Under the pieces are notes generated by a model. It made no database searches. It was given only the letters and a program-made list of their open reading frames with translations, and had not been told where the DNA came from. From positions 1 through 15,701 of the forward strand of contig CAMBMC010000025.1 in assembly GCA_945868555.1 (NCBI GenBank): DNA of 15,701 nucleotides, in the 5' to 3' direction. The position numbers were made by a program, and so were the translations under genes. The DNA is from Chitinophaga pinensis (GTDB taxonomy: Bacteria; Bacteroidota; Bacteroidia; Flavobacteriales_D; Crocinitomicaceae). Below are positions 1 through 7,143 of this stretch, piece by piece (position 1 is the first letter of the stretch; each line of letters starts with the position of its first letter).

Positions 1-3000
1 AGGCCCGCGAACAGATGCTTATGGGCTTGTTGAAAACACAAACAAGCTATGTGATTCGTACAAATGTCCTTGGCCGAATCACCTACTGGAACAATAAATT
101 TGAGGAAGATTATAGATGGGCATACGGTGCTGCAGGGATTAGCAATGGATATGTCTTATCGTCAATCTGCACGTACCATCACGAGCGTGTGAATGAGGCT
201 GTTGGGAAGTGCCTAGTGAATATTGGCGAGGTGATTCGTGTTGAATTGGATAAACCAGGAAATAATGGACAAATCAATTCCACACTATGGGAGTTTGTGT
301 GTTTAACGGATGCCTCTGGTTTGCCGAACGAAATTCAATGCATGGGCCTTGACGTTACTGAACAGCGACAGGCAGATGTGCGAATCAAAGAAAGTGAACG
401 CAAATACCGCTCCTTGTTTTTCGATTCACCAGAAGCTTATTTGATTCTTCAAAATGGAATTTTTATTGAATGCAATTCTTCTGCATCGACATTGATTGGT
501 GGTGATCGAAGTGATATCATCGGGAAATCACCTGACATGATTTCGCCACCCTTTCAGTCCGAAAATCAATCCTCACTCGATTTAGCGAAGCATTACATCG
601 GACAAGCAGAAGTTCAGAAAGTTGTTGAATTTGAATGGATTCATTCGCGAATGGATGGTTCAGAATTTCTGTCTCTCATACGCCTTTCGAACATGCAATA
701 CGATGGTGAAAAGGCCATATTTGTTGTGATGCGGGACATTTCTTTGGAAAAGGAGTCTGCCGAACAGCTCCGCAAATTGTCGCATGTAATCGATCAAAGT
801 CCAACCAGCATCTTCATCACCAATATGTCCGGTGAAATTGAGTATGCAAATCCAGCAACATCATTCAATAAAGGGTATACTCAGGAGGAAATCATTGGGA
901 TGAATCCGAAAAAATGGAAATCTGAGGACGCTTCGGAAAGTCTATACCAAACCATGTGGGGAAACATCCTTGCAGGAGAAAAATGGCAAGGTTATCTCAA
1001 AAATAAGCGAAAGGATGGCACAACCATGTGGGAATACGCGACCATCTTTCCCATTCAGAATAGCTTAGGTGAGACAACAAACTTTGCTTCCATTCAAGAA
1101 AACGTTTCGGAATTGAGGGAAATAGAGGAGTCCTTGATGATCAGCGAAAATCGATTGGCGAAAATTGCGGAGCAAGGAAAGTCTGTCATCTGGGAAATCA
1201 ACTTGGATGGTCTATACACTTATATTAGTCCATTGTGTTTATCTGTTTTTGGCTATACCGTTGAAGAAACTGTCGGAAAAAAGCACTATTTCGATTTATT
1301 CCCTGAGGACTTAAGGGAAGAGTATATTGCCTCAGCAACAGATTTACTGCAGCGTGATGAGAGCTTAATTGATTTTGAAAATCAAATCATCACAAAGTCT
1401 GGCGAGCAAATTTGGGTTTCTACAAATTGTACGGCGATCACAAATCACCAAGGAGAAGTCATAGGCTATATCGGTGCAGATACCGAAATCACTGAGCGTA
1501 AAAAGTACGAGCAAGAAATAATCGAACTCAACGATAGCCTCGAAAAGAAGGTAGAGCTTCGTACCGAAGAGATGGTAAAGATGAACAAGGATCTTATCGA
1601 GGAAATTTCATATCGAAGCCGTGTTGAGGAGGAGTTGAAATCGAAGTCGGAGGAGTTGGAAACATTTTTCTCAGCTGCTCAAGATTTAATGTGCATTTCT
1701 GACCTCCAGGCAAATTTGGTAAAAGTGAATGCAGCATGGAGGAGTATTTTGGGCTACGAAATATATGAATTGGATGGATTCAGTTTCATGGATTTCGTGC
1801 ATCCCGACGATGTTGCGAAGACCGTGGAAACCTTGGAGCAGTTGAACACGAAAAAATCGATATCCGGTCTTGTCATTCGCTTGATGACAAAAAATGAGAA
1901 TTTCCGTTTTTTCGAATGGAGCGCCGTACCTGTTGGTGGGTATGTTTTTGCCGCTAGCCGAGACATTACTGAACGCCTAAAGCAAGAAAATGAATTGAGA
2001 AACGCACAAGATTTGGCCAATCAAGCCAACAAGTCAAAAAGTGATTTCCTCTCGCGCATCAGCCATGAATTGCGCACACCGATGAATTCTATTCTCGGAT
2101 TTGCGCAGCTTCTTGAAATGGGATCTTTGGATGATACACAAGAACACAGCGTAGGACATATCCTTCAAAGTGGAAAACACCTCTTGAATTTGATCAATGA
2201 GGTTTTGGAGATTTCACGCATTGAATCGGGACAAATGTCTCTTTCCATGGAACCAGTTTCGGTCAATAGTGTCATTCTTGAGATCATTGACTCGCTCAAT
2301 CCATTGGCAGCTTCACGGGGCATCACCATTCATGCAAACTTTCTCATAGGAGAAGGGTCCTACATCATGGCCGACCGTCAACGTTTGAAACAAATCATGA
2401 TGAACCTGTTGAGCAACGCTTTGAAATACAATCGTCTAGATGGAATGATTGAAGTCGATGTGATCGAGGGACAGCAAGAGCTTGGTGGAAAGCCAACAAT
2501 ACGCATCGCAGTAAGCGATCAAGGGAATGGAATTAGTCGAGACAATCTGGAAAAAGTATTCCTTCCATTTGAGCGCATTGGTGCTGAAAATACAGAAATA
2601 GAAGGTACTGGACTTGGTCTTGCAGTTGTAACACAATTGACCGAATTGATGCAAGGTGAGCTAGGATTGGAAAGTAAATTGGGGGTGGGGAGTACGTTTT
2701 GGGTGGAATTTGCTTCGGCAAAGGAGCGGGTATTGGCGAATATGGGACAATCCAGTCAACAAAAAAGCTTGGAAATGAATCCACACCACGGCAGCATCCT
2801 GTACATTGAAGACAATAGCGCCAATGTCGACCTCATTCAACAAATTGTTGACATGAAACTTGCAGGTGTGAAACTCATCACCAATGCATCAGGATTAAAA
2901 GCTGTGCAGCTTGCGTCAGAACTTCAGCCAGATTTAATCCTACTCGACCTCAACTTAATAGATATTCATGGATCCGAAGTGATCCAACGTCTTAAAAAGG

Positions 3001-3155
3001 AGCCTTTGACGCGAGACATTCCCGTGGTGGTAATCAGTGCCGATGCAATGTCCGAACAAATAGAACGTTTGATGTCTCTTGGAGCAAATAATTACCTAAC
3101 AAAACCAATTGACATTGGTCAATTCCTCAAGGAAGTGGATAAATACCTTTCATAA
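1..3155 (+). CDS. Multi-PAS hybrid sensor histidine kinase with C-terminal receiver domain (5' partial)
   Basis: The frame is open to the window edge, so the ATG at 15 is probably internal and the N-terminus is missing. Residues are counted from that Met. About five PAS-like modules can be seen (roughly 10-118, 128-245, 254-372, 378-497 and 548-655), several ending in the usual D-I/V-T/S-E-R linker. Charged helical, coiled-coil-like linkers lie near 497-550 and 655-675. The HisKA domain has the H-box SHELRTP with the predicted phospho-accepting His684. The HATPase_c domain has an N-box (N797, N801), a G1 box DQGNG (835-839) and a G2 box GTGLGL (864-869). The C-terminal receiver (about 927-1046) has acidic E932/D933, phosphorylatable Asp978 and Lys1030, so all catalytic residues are present. 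The protein should autophosphorylate and pass phosphate to its own receiver. No membrane segment is visible in the part seen, so it may be cytosolic. The next gene starts 3 bases after its stop, so the two are very likely co-transcribed. The ligand is unknown. Confidence 0.93.
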   Translation, partial: AREQMLMGLLKTQTSYVIRTNVLGRITYWNNKFEEDYRWAYGAAGISNGYVLSSICTYHHERVNEAVGKCLVNIGEVIRVELDKPGNNGQINSTLWEFVCLTDASGLPNEIQCMGLDVTEQRQADVRIKESERKYRSLFFDSPEAYLILQNGIFIECNSSASTLIGGDRSDIIGKSPDMISPPFQSENQSSLDLAKHYIGQAEVQKVVEFEWIHSRMDGSEFLSLIRLSNMQYDGEKAIFVVMRDISLEKESAEQLRKLSHVIDQSPTSIFITNMSGEIEYANPATSFNKGYTQEEIIGMNPKKWKSEDASESLYQTMWGNILAGEKWQGYLKNKRKDGTTMWEYATIFPIQNSLGETTNFASIQENVSELREIEESLMISENRLAKIAEQGKSVIWEINLDGLYTYISPLCLSVFGYTVEETVGKKHYFDLFPEDLREEYIASATDLLQRDESLIDFENQIITKSGEQIWVSTNCTAITNHQGEVIGYIGADTEITERKKYEQEIIELNDSLEKKVELRTEEMVKMNKDLIEEISYRSRVEEELKSKSEELETFFSAAQDLMCISDLQANLVKVNAAWRSILGYEIYELDGFSFMDFVHPDDVAKTVETLEQLNTKKSISGLVIRLMTKNENFRFFEWSAVPVGGYVFAASRDITERLKQENELRNAQDLANQANKSKSDFLSRISHELRTPMNSILGFAQLLEMGSLDDTQEHSVGHILQSGKHLLNLINEVLEISRIESGQMSLSMEPVSVNSVILEIIDSLNPLAASRGITIHANFLIGEGSYIMADRQRLKQIMMNLLSNALKYNRLDGMIEVDVIEGQQELGGKPTIRIAVSDQGNGISRDNLEKVFLPFERIGAENTEIEGTGLGLAVVTQLTELMQGELGLESKLGVGSTFWVEFASAKERVLANMGQSSQQKSLEMNPHHGSILYIEDNSANVDLIQQIVDMKLAGVKLITNASGLKAVQLASELQPDLILLDLNLIDIHGSEVIQRLKKEPLTRDIPVVVISADAMSEQIERLMSLGANNYLTKPIDIGQFLKEVDKYLS

Positions 3156-3158
3156 ATC

Positions 3159-4304
3159 ATGAAGATGGAACTTACAAATTCGAAAATCTTAATCGTCGAT
3201 GATCAAGAAGCCAATGTGAGAATTCTTGAGAGCCTGCTAGAAATCAAGGGCTTTAAGCAAGTAAAATCAACAACGGATTCGCGACAAGTGGAGGATCTTG
3301 TGCAGTCGTTTTCTCCCGATTTGCTCTTATTGGATTTAATGATGCCCCACATGTCTGGATTCGAAGTGATGGAACGCCTGCGCGGAAAAGAAACAGAAGG
3401 AAATTTTATGCCCATCTTGGTCTTGACAGCCGATTCAACCAAAGAATCCAAGGAACAGGCCTTGCACCTTGGGGCGACGGATTTTCTTACAAAGCCATTC
3501 GATTTTACAGAAGTATTGCTCCGAATCAATAACTTGTTAATGATTAGTCATTTGACAAGTTCGTTGAAAGGACAAAATGAGTTTCTGGAGGAAAAAGTAA
3601 GGGAGCGAACCGTAGAACTCGAGCAAAAGAATCAGGAGCTCGAGCAGTTTGTTTTTATCGCCTCTCACGACCTGCAGGAACCCTTGCGCATGATTACGGA
3701 GTTCTTGGGACAATTGCAATTAAAATATGGCGACACGATAGACGAACGCGGAATGAAATATATCGATTTCGCTGTGAAATCGGCTTTAAAAATGAAGAGT
3801 TTAATTGTTGATTTGTTGGAATATTCGAAGGCTGATGCTCTTATTGTTGGAGATGCCGCAAAAGTGAACCTAAACAATGTATTGGATGATGTTCGGATCT
3901 TATTGAACAGTGTGATAGAATCCAATAAAGCAGAAATCAAGATTGATATCATGCCCGAAATTAAAGCACCTGTTTCTGTGTTGCGTCAAATTTTTCAAAA
4001 CCTTATTGGCAATGCAATTCGTTATCGCAAAACAGACCTTGCTCCCGTAATCAACATTCGTGCAGTGGAAAACGAAAAAAATTATGTTATTGAGGTTGAG
4101 GACAATGGACTTGGTATTCCTTTGGAATCTCAAGGGCGGATTTTTGAGTTATTCCATCGCATTCAAATGCCTGCGGATCAATTAGGTTCGGGCGTAGGCT
4201 TAGCAATCACCAAGAAAATTATTGAGCGCATGAATGGAACCTTGGAGGTAAAATCTGAAGTAGGAGTGGGTTCGGTGTTTACGATTCAATTGCCAAAGGT
4301 GTAG
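3159..4304 (+). CDS. Receiver-histidine kinase (response regulator fused to HisKA/HATPase)
   Basis: This 381-residue protein has an N-terminal receiver domain (about 9-125) with D14/D15, phosphorylatable D59 and K112. A charged coiled coil follows (about 137-163). Then comes a HisKA domain of the phytochrome-like type, with FIASHDLQEPLR and His170. The HATPase_c domain has an N-box (N281, N285), G1 DNGLGI (315-320) and G2 GSGVGLA (343-349). There are no sensor or membrane domains, so its input is probably phosphorylation of its own receiver, most simply by the hybrid kinase encoded just upstream, 3 bases away. The order receiver then kinase is the reverse of a normal hybrid kinase and suggests an intermediate in a phosphorelay (inference). 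A second Met three codons into the protein (3165) is an alternative start. The catalytic residues look intact. Confidence 0.93.
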   Translation: MKMELTNSKILIVDDQEANVRILESLLEIKGFKQVKSTTDSRQVEDLVQSFSPDLLLLDLMMPHMSGFEVMERLRGKETEGNFMPILVLTADSTKESKEQALHLGATDFLTKPFDFTEVLLRINNLLMISHLTSSLKGQNEFLEEKVRERTVELEQKNQELEQFVFIASHDLQEPLRMITEFLGQLQLKYGDTIDERGMKYIDFAVKSALKMKSLIVDLLEYSKADALIVGDAAKVNLNNVLDDVRILLNSVIESNKAEIKIDIMPEIKAPVSVLRQIFQNLIGNAIRYRKTDLAPVINIRAVENEKNYVIEVEDNGLGIPLESQGRIFELFHRIQMPADQLGSGVGLAITKKIIERMNGTLEVKSEVGVGSVFTIQLPKV

Positions 4305-4311
4305 GATTTAG

Positions 4312-4520
4312 AATTCAAGATTTGATCGCTACGCGAATTTGATTGCTTCGCAAATTACAAATGATTTGTTCTGGTGTTGATTTTTTCGAATTGCCGCAGG
4401 TATCAAATTTAGAATTGCTTTAGCATCAAATTTTTAATTCAAGATTTGATCGCTACGCGAATTTGATTGCTTCGCAAATTATTAATAATTTGTTCTGGTG
4501 TTGATTTTTTCGAATTGCCG
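4312..4520. repeat. 85-bp direct repeat pair between convergent kinase genes
   Basis: Two copies, 4312-4396 and 4436-4520, are offset by 124 bp and differ at only three positions (c/t, a/t and g/a just after the shared CGCAAATTA). Each copy holds an internal pair of related 17-bp units (TTTGATCGCTACGCGAA then TTTGATTGCTTCGCAAA) and can fold as GCGAA/TTCGC or, alternatively, AATTTG/CAAATT. The 39-bp spacer repeats words such as ATCAAATTT and GAATTGC. The array fills the gap between two convergent genes, where REP-like elements or bidirectional terminators often sit. It has no coding potential that I can support. Confidence 0.85.
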
Positions 4521-4531
4521 AAGGCAACAAA

Positions 4532-5902
4532 TCATTTATTGATAGGTGATGTGATGGTCAACCACGTGCCTTTGCCTGGACGTGATTGCAAATCAACGGT
4601 CATACCACTCGCGTGGGCGCGTTGTTCCATGTTTTTTAATCCGAGACCTCTATACACCTCGTCGATGTCGAAGCCAACACCATTGTCTCGAATTTCAATC
4701 ACCACGTTATTTTCTTCAGGATAAAAGGTGGTTTCAATACTCTTACATTCGCTATGTTTGATGGAGTTGTTCACGAATTCTTGAATGATGCGGTAAATGG
4801 CATATTCATCCAGTTCGATCAGCTGCTTGTCCTCCAATTCAGGATCACGAACAATGGTAAATTCGATTTTGGCGATGCGCCCTAGCCGTTGGAAAAATGC
4901 TTCAAGCCCGGAGATTAAGCCTTTTTCTAATTCAGGGGGAGATAGGTTGTAACTCATGGTTCTCGCCATGTCTAAGCTGGTTTTTACAAGGTCCTGAATA
5001 TCTCCTACGACGATATCTTTCTCTTCAGAAATCCCATTCAATTGTTCGAGATAAAGATTCACGGCAACCAAGTATTGAGCAAGCCCATCGTGTAATTCTC
5101 TCGAAAAACGCGCACGTTCATCCTCTTGAGTTTCATGAATGAGTCGCATCCTTTCCTGTTCAAAATGACGTTTCTCGGTTTCATCTTTTATGATGACAAT
5201 ATAGGCCTCCTCGTTTTTGTAATCGGCGAGTTTTGAAATCTGCTCTACAAACAATTCTTTGCCATCACACGATCGTTGACGGAATTGCTTTGAAACTTGG
5301 TGGATGATGGCATCCTTTGCTCGTTCGGCAATCTCTTCGTCTGCAAAGAAATCAACATAATTCGGCAGCTTCTCAGTATTTAAACCGTACAAAGAAGTCG
5401 CTGCGGTATTCGCATCCAGAATTTTCAAGTCTTTACGGATGATGAATACGGGCAGTGGACTCGTTTGAAACAAGGAGCGGTATTTTTGCTCTGAAAGCGT
5501 AATCTCGTCTATATTTCGTTTACGTTCAATCGAATACTGAATCGACTTCTCCATCATTTCGGTGGAGTATTCCCCTTTCACAAGATAGTCCTGCGCACCT
5601 TCTTTCAAGGTTTCAAGCGCAATATCCGTGTCGGCAAGCCCAGACATCACGATGATCGGCACGTTGCTAAACAAGGTGTTCATCGTACGAAAGGTTTCAA
5701 TACCAAAGGAATCTGTCAGAAAAAGATCGAGTAAAATCACGTCAGGTGCAAATTCAGCTGGAATTTCGCGCACCTCTTGAAGACTAGGGAACACAAAAAT
5801 ATCCTTGCTTGAAAATCCCAATGTTACAAGAAACTCTTGCAAGAGGAAGGCATATCCTTCATTGTCTTCAATTAACCAGATTTTTAGTCCTTCGTTCGTC
5901 AT
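4532..5902 (-). CDS. Receiver-PAS-HisKA_3 sensor kinase (NarX/DegS-type catalytic core)
   Basis: Residues are counted from a TTG codon two codons upstream of the chosen start. The ATG at 5902 is preferred because the frame beyond it offers only that TTG. The protein has an N-terminal receiver (about 8-125) with E14/D15, phosphorylatable D61 and K111. A PAS domain follows (about 140-250) and leads into a HisKA_3 dimerisation helix, ERARFSRELHDGLAQ, with His273. The ATPase domain has the N-box FVNNSIKHS (378-386), G1 DNGVGF (408-413) and G2 GLGL (421-424). HisKA_3 kinases usually phosphorylate NarL/FixJ-type regulators, and one lies 1.2 kb upstream (7144-7818, same strand), so it is the best partner candidate (inference). 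The N-terminal receiver suggests that the input is phosphorylation by another kinase, perhaps one of the convergent pair. No signal peptide or membrane segment is seen. The gene converges with the receiver-kinase gene across the 85-bp repeat array. Confidence 0.92.
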   Translation of the reverse strand: MTNEGLKIWLIEDNEGYAFLLQEFLVTLGFSSKDIFVFPSLQEVREIPAEFAPDVILLDLFLTDSFGIETFRTMNTLFSNVPIIVMSGLADTDIALETLKEGAQDYLVKGEYSTEMMEKSIQYSIERKRNIDEITLSEQKYRSLFQTSPLPVFIIRKDLKILDANTAATSLYGLNTEKLPNYVDFFADEEIAERAKDAIIHQVSKQFRQRSCDGKELFVEQISKLADYKNEEAYIVIIKDETEKRHFEQERMRLIHETQEDERARFSRELHDGLAQYLVAVNLYLEQLNGISEEKDIVVGDIQDLVKTSLDMARTMSYNLSPPELEKGLISGLEAFFQRLGRIAKIEFTIVRDPELEDKQLIELDEYAIYRIIQEFVNNSIKHSECKSIETTFYPEENNVVIEIRDNGVGFDIDEVYRGLGLKNMEQRAHASGMTVDLQSRPGKGTWLTITSPINK

Positions 5903-5930
5903 GCGCAAGTTTGGAAAATTCTTTTTTGTT

Positions 5931-6019
5931 CCGTTATGTAAAAATATACTTAATCATTGAAATCAAGCAATCGGATTGGATTTTTGATCCTCAATATTGC
6001 CGTTTTGTAAAAATATATC
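5931..6019. repeat. Pair of ~20-bp direct repeats upstream of the HisKA_3 kinase gene
   Basis: CCGTTATGTAAAAATATACT at 5931-5950 and CCGTTTTGTAAAAATATATC at 6000-6019 match at 17 of 20 positions. They are 69 bp apart, just upstream of the minus-strand kinase start at 5902. Seen from that gene they read as an A/T-rich block followed by ACNNAACGG. They could be regulator-binding sites or relics of a local duplication. No clear TAnnTTTG promoter could be placed between them and the start codon. Confidence 0.45.
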
Positions 6020-6503
6020 GCTTCAAGCTGAGTGCATAATAGTGAATAAGTGAATTGATCGGGAATAAATTCGAGATAAAAATCGGTATAATGCACCAAA
6101 AAAAGCTCGTTTTCTAGTGTTGATTTTTTTCAATAAAATGCGATACCTGTCCTTGGTGAGGTAATGATTTGTGGATTCATACACTGCACCTGTGCCGAAT
6201 TAGGTATATGCCTTGTGTTCATCTTGTGAATAGAAATATTGATTTGTGGGATTCACTGAAAATGCACCATCATTCAGCGGACAGAACGTATCATGGATTT
6301 GGAATGACCAAGTGGAAAGGTCAAAGTTTAAGTGGTCTATTGACATAATTTCACACATGTAAGATTGAATTTGGGAGTGCTTACCGAAGTTTTAGAAAAT
6401 ACCTGCTTGACTGCAAAGATGGTGTTTTTTTATAGTGTGTGTAATAGGTGAAAATACTTAATTTTTAAGGTTTTAAACCATTGAAAATAAGTATAAACAC
6501 CCA
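6020..6503. other. Gene-poor intergenic stretch with one weak short ORF and a repeat relic
   Basis: I see no gene here that I would defend. The bases 6110-6134 match the 3' part of the 85-bp repeats (compare 4367-4391 and 4491-4515) at about 21 of 25 positions, so this is a third, decayed fragment of that family. A 46-codon plus-strand ORF (6208-6348) and the duplicated word GATTTGTGG (6166 and 6241) are the only other structure. The rest is A/T-rich without strong hairpins. Confidence 0.4.
6208..6348 (+). CDS. Doubtful 46-aa ORF
   Basis: An ATG-to-TAA frame encodes a 46-residue peptide containing MHHHSADRTYHGFGMTKWKG. It has no ribosome-binding site that I trust, no recognisable domain and no promoter. 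The same frame is open back to a TGA near 6157. It may be a remnant of a lost gene or simply chance; it is listed only because the stretch otherwise holds nothing. Confidence 0.15.
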   Translation: MPCVHLVNRNIDLWDSLKMHHHSADRTYHGFGMTKWKGQSLSGLLT

Positions 6504-6534
6504 TTGTCTTGTGACAGTTTTCGTCATAGCTTTG
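6504..6534 (+). promoter_or_regulatory. Bacteroidota-type promoter (TTG / TAnnTTTG) for the candidate ncRNA
   Basis: TTG at 6504-6506 and TAGCTTTG at 6527-6534 are separated by 20 nt. This is the arrangement known for the housekeeping sigma factor of Bacteroidota (-33 TTG and -7 TAnnTTTG). The -7 element is a perfect match. Transcription would start about 5-7 nt downstream, near 6540. No coding gene follows on this strand, which points to an RNA product. Confidence 0.7.
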
Positions 6535-6539
6535 TTAAA

Positions 6540-6797
6540 GTTTCGTTCCTGTCGTTGCCGAGTATGAAACCACTATTCACAATACGATGATCCGGCCTGA
6601 CATGAGTCAGTGACGATCCAAAAACGGCAAGAACGGAGAACATATGGATTGGGCCATGCAGTGTAAGTGCCCATGAATTATCTCTCTGTTTAGGCAGTCG
6701 AATGAAACTCCGGGTTGCAGTACCGGAAATATCGCTCTACGGATATCAGTCCTGTTCGTAGGGGTAAAAGCGGGAGGTAACTCCCGCTTTTATTTTT
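6540..6797 (+). ncRNA. Candidate stand-alone structured RNA (~255 nt), family not recognised
   Basis: The element runs from a perfect Bacteroidota promoter to a strong intrinsic terminator and contains no convincing ORF. Complementary segments, in order, are as follows. An outer stem pairs TTGCCG (6555-6560) with CGGCAA (6625-6630), extended across an internal loop by GTTC/GAAC (6545-6548 with 6638-6641). Inside it is a hairpin of GATC plus CTGAC, tetraloop ATGA, then GTCAG plus GATC (6589-6618, with symmetrical 4-nt internal loops). Next come TGGGC/GCCCA (6650-6654 with 6669-6673), TCCGG/CCGGA (6709-6713 with 6723-6727) and ATATC/GATAT (6729-6733 with 6742-6746). The loop of this last hairpin, CTCTACG (6735-6741), can pair with CGTAGGG (6757-6763, one G-U), giving an H-type pseudoknot just before the terminator. 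I see no RNase P core (GAGGAAAGTC-like), no tRNA-like domain of tmRNA and no riboswitch core that I know. A 6S-like or trans-acting RNA is possible. Structure and boundaries are hand-derived. Confidence 0.6.
6765..6797 (+). terminator. Strong intrinsic terminator of the candidate ncRNA
   Basis: A perfect 12-bp inverted repeat, TAAAAGCGGGAG (6765-6776) and CTCCCGCTTTTA (6781-6792), encloses the tetraloop GTAA (6777-6780). It is followed by a TTTTT run ending at about 6797. The T-rich tail lies on the plus-strand side; the other side reads GGGG, so it works for plus-strand transcription. The stem core is markedly richer in G and C than its surroundings. Confidence 0.88.
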
Positions 6798-6830
6798 AAA
6801 TGTTCTTTTATTTGTTTTGGGAGATAGTGG

Positions 6831-7103
6831 TCGGAGCCACCAAATTCTTCACTTTTAATTCTCAATTCTTCACTTCAAGAACCTCACGTGTCCACAGCGG
6901 CAAAGCCTCCAAATCTTCAAATTCGTAATTCGTGGCTTCGAGTATGCTATCGCACCTCAGCCACCAAATTCGTAATTCGTAATTCGTAATTTTAAGAACC
7001 TCACGTGTCCGCTACGGCGAAGCCACCAAATTCGTAACTCGTAATTCGTGGCTTCGAGTATGCTATCGCACCTCAGCCACCAAATTCGTAATTCGTAATT
7101 TTT
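6831..7103. repeat. Near-tandem ~116-bp intergenic repeat with stem-loops
   Basis: Two main units begin with AAGAACCTCACGTGTCC at 6877 and 6994 (offset 117). A 61-bp block, 6924-6984 and 7040-7100 (offset 116), is identical in both. Each block contains GTGGCT/AGCCAC (6932-6937 with 6959-6964; 7048-7053 with 7075-7080) closing a 21-nt loop. The units are joined by AATTCGTAATTC runs. A shorter relic (GAGCCACCAAATTC plus AATTCTCAATTC) lies at about 6834-6866. The array lies between the ncRNA terminator and the 3' end of the minus-strand response regulator gene. It is not a CRISPR, because unit size and spacing do not fit and there are no unique spacers. A related degenerate motif appears at 9252-9290. 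Confidence 0.85.
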
Positions 7104-7143
7104 CACTCGTCTTCATTCTTCATCTTTAATTCTTAATTCTACC

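Noticed and set aside
5903..5908. TTG start two codons upstream for the HisKA_3 kinase
   Set aside because: The ATG at 5902 is available, is close to the receiver fold and is a stronger start codon.
6540..6797. tmRNA or RNase P RNA
   Set aside because: No tRNA-like acceptor/T-arm (GGTTCGA...CCA), no plausible tag ending in LAA, and no GAGGAAAGTC-like RNase P core can be seen.
6831..7103. CRISPR-like array
   Set aside because: Only two long units with near-tandem spacing, no unique spacers of constant length and no cas genes in the window.
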